A DNA stretch of 64,000 bases from NCBI RefSeq assembly GCF_000016525.1, contig NC_009515.1, positions 1,789,161 to 1,853,160 on the forward strand, read 5' to 3'. This document shows positions 62,375 through 64,000 of this stretch, one piece after another. The notes beneath the pieces were generated by a model. The model was given only the letters and a program-made list of their open reading frames with translations. It ran no database searches and had not been told where the DNA came from. Numbering within the stretch: the stretch's first letter is position 1; every line of letters begins with the position of its first letter. Source of the DNA: Methanobrevibacter smithii ATCC 35061. GTDB lineage: Archaea > Methanobacteriota > Methanobacteria > Methanobacteriales > Methanobacteriaceae. Made by a program: the position numbers and the translations under genes.

Positions 62375-63586
62375 TCATATATTTTCATTTTTTAAAAAAT
62401 CAATTACATTTAAATGAGTTATTCCATTTTTAGAGTAGTCCCAGTCATCTAATGTTAATACATATTTGGGATAATTGTCAGATATTTTCTCTAAAGGATT
62501 AAATTCTCTTTCACGTGTATTTTCATCTAAAATTGACTCTGATACTTGAATATAAATAGTTTTATCATGTTTTCTACATATAAAATCAATTTCTTGTTTT
62601 CCAATATTTCCAACAGTAACCCGATATTCTCTTCTGATTAACTCTAAAAATACTACATTTTCCAATATTTGCCCTCTTGACTTATTAACTCCAGCCTGTA
62701 ATTGATAAAATCCCGGATCAATACAATAATATTTTTCATTAACACTAAGAAGTTTTTTTGTTTTTATTTCTTCTCTTTGTGCTTTTAATAAAATATAAGC
62801 TTCAGTAATATGTTTTAAGTATGTACTGATGGTATTTGTTGATACATTTATATTTTCATGCTTCAAATACTTTTTAATAGAGTTAACAGAAAATATCTGA
62901 CCTGTGTTTGTTATTAAAAATTTTATTAGCCTTTCTAAAAAACCAATATTTCGCATATTATTTCTATAAATTATATCTTTAAGAACAATAGTACTATAGA
63001 TATCTGTTAAATAATCTATTTTTTCATCATCATCAAAATCAAGAACTCTTGGAAGGCCCCCATATTTAAGATATTTATTAAATATTGATTTTTCATTATC
63101 TTTTGTTAAATTTCCATTAGTTACTTTGTAATATTCCAATATTTCATTAAATGAAAATGGATATAGGTCTATTTTGATATATCTGCCAGAAATTAAAGTA
63201 GCTAATTCTCCAGATAATAATTTGGAATTTGAACCTGTAATGTAAATATCACAATTTAAATCAATTCTATATGCATTAATACTTTTTTCCCAATTGGAAA
63301 CTAATTGGATTTCATCAAAAAGTAAATATATTTTTCCTTTGAGATTTTCAGTTTGTTTAAATATATATTCATTTAGATCCACATAATCTTTAATGTTGTC
63401 GTATTTAGATGATTCTAATGATACATATAGAATGTTTTCATTATTTACCCCACGTTTTTCAAGTTCATCAATAATTTGTTTAAGTAAACAAGTTTTACCA
63501 CATCTTCTAACTCCAGTTATAGCTTTAATTTCTTCTTTATCAATGAATTTACGTATTTTTGATAAATATAATTCTCTTTTTATCAT
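62375..63586 (-). CDS. AAA_14/DUF4143 ATPase (third copy, shorter subtype)
   Basis: 403 residues from the ATG at 63586, preceded by GAGATG. Walker A ITGVRRCGKTCLLKQIIDEL near 27, Walker B IYLLFDEIQLVSNW, sensor DIYITGSNSKLL, DUF4143-type helical region (LPRVLDFDDDEKIDYLTDIY; INVSTNTISTYLKHITEAYI) and the nuclease-like end NIGKQEIDFICRKHDKTIYI. This is the common archaeal/bacterial ATPase-DUF4143 subtype, more distant from the pair at 55336/56778. Function unclear. No 34-bp array lies upstream, but a 9-bp dyad does. Confidence 0.82.
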   Translation of the reverse strand: MIKRELYLSKIRKFIDKEEIKAITGVRRCGKTCLLKQIIDELEKRGVNNENILYVSLESSKYDNIKDYVDLNEYIFKQTENLKGKIYLLFDEIQLVSNWEKSINAYRIDLNCDIYITGSNSKLLSGELATLISGRYIKIDLYPFSFNEILEYYKVTNGNLTKDNEKSIFNKYLKYGGLPRVLDFDDDEKIDYLTDIYSTIVLKDIIYRNNMRNIGFLERLIKFLITNTGQIFSVNSIKKYLKHENINVSTNTISTYLKHITEAYILLKAQREEIKTKKLLSVNEKYYCIDPGFYQLQAGVNKSRGQILENVVFLELIRREYRVTVGNIGKQEIDFICRKHDKTIYIQVSESILDENTREREFNPLEKISDNYPKYVLTLDDWDYSKNGITHLNVIDFLKNENI

Positions 63587-63595
63587 AAAAATCAT

Positions 63596-63896
63596 CTCGT
63601 GATATTATTTATATTTTTAATTAATAATAAATTTTTCTAATTTTAAATTGTATAATGAACAAAATTAATAAAATAATAATTTTTATTCATTATATTATTT
63701 AAAAATACAAATAATTAAAAAAATCATCAATATATAATTTAAAAATGAAATTATCTTAAGTATCAAAGAGGAGATAACTTAATTTCGTCTTTTTCAATGT
63801 AAACAAACCTTTTTCATGACATCTGATTTTTTTACTATAATACTCCAGTTACACTTTTGCAATAATAAAATATAAACTAAAAATAAATAGAAATAA
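63596..63896. other. AT-rich intergenic region with one dyad
   Basis: No supported gene in about 300 bases. TATAATGAA (63651-63659) and TTCATTATA (63686-63694) form a perfect 9-bp inverted repeat 65-110 bp upstream of the third ATPase gene, a possible operator or terminator. A stray GAGGAG at 63771-63776 is not followed by an open frame. Confidence 0.35.
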
Positions 63897-64000
63897 TTAA
63901 AACTCTTCCAAGGCTCCATCTTCACTTATTTTTTGAATTGTTGCTTTTGTATCATTCAATTCAGTATTACACTCTTTAAGTAATATATTTGCCTGAGTAT
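63897..64000 (-). CDS. 3' end of a gene continuing beyond the window
   Basis: Minus-strand open frame entering from the right edge: TQANILLKECNTELNDTKAT, IQKISEDGALEEF and stop at 63897-63899. The 33 visible residues are helical and polar. Too short to assign a family. Confidence 0.45.
   Translation of the reverse strand, partial: TQANILLKECNTELNDTKATIQKISEDGALEEF

Noticed and set aside
1..64000. tRNA, rRNA, insertion sequence with transposase, or integrated phage
   Set aside because: No cloverleaf with conserved TTCGA loop, no rRNA text, no transposase or phage structural operon was recognised on either strand by eye.

Overview
The window looks like part of a methanogenic archaeon of the Methanobacteriales, most likely a Methanobrevibacter. 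This is an inference from the very low GC, archaeal TATA boxes with GAGGTG-type ribosome binding sites, frequent TTG/GTG starts, and many lineage-style tetratricopeptide (TPR) and zinc-ribbon/membrane proteins. No rRNA, tRNA or CRISPR array was seen.

Layout. 1-5.2 kb: a purine permease (partial), a small winged-helix regulator, an exported protein with a frameshifted signal peptide, a zinc-ribbon membrane protein, a TPR protein and a PD-(D/E)xK/DUF5655 protein. 5.4-29.5 kb: a type 1 BREX phage-defence locus. A tyrosine recombinase is followed by about 13 kb of PglX methyltransferase sequence: one intact pglX, one pglX whose first 144 codons are inverted away from its body, and three headless C-terminal cassettes. 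The core operon brxA-brxB-brxC-DUF1802-pglZ-brxL follows. 29.7-31.7 kb: a phosphoribosyltransferase-DprA pair. 32-50 kb: zinc-ribbon, TPR, Rpn-like and UvrD-like genes, and a three-gene operon with a HEPN-like/helix-repeat protein and a TPR/cold-shock-like protein. 50-55 kb: decayed or chimeric genes and three TPR paralogues. 55.3-58.2 kb: two convergent AAA/DUF4143 ATPases, each behind its own 34-bp repeat array. 58.4-62.2 kb: an ARPP-1 / nicotinamide phosphoribosyltransferase / HIRAN-like / ARPP-1 cluster. 62.4 kb to the end: a third AAA/DUF4143 ATPase and the 3' end of one further gene.

How the genes work together. The most interesting object is the pglX array. Each headless cassette begins, in the correct reading phase, at a short sequence that is also present in inverted orientation inside a pglX body. 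Inversion between each pair gives an uninterrupted gene of 1179-1185 codons, against 1172 for the intact pglX. A 432-bp inversion between two copies of TTTTCAAGTTG would restore the headless pglX (1181 codons) and place it behind a correctly spaced TATA box. I read this as a PglX specificity shuffler combined with an ON/OFF switch, next to a candidate recombinase. In one of the states the pglX promoter would also point into the BREX core operon.

Limits: all family assignments come from reading motifs by eye; no database search or structure prediction was run. Inversion is inferred from sequence arrangement, not observed.
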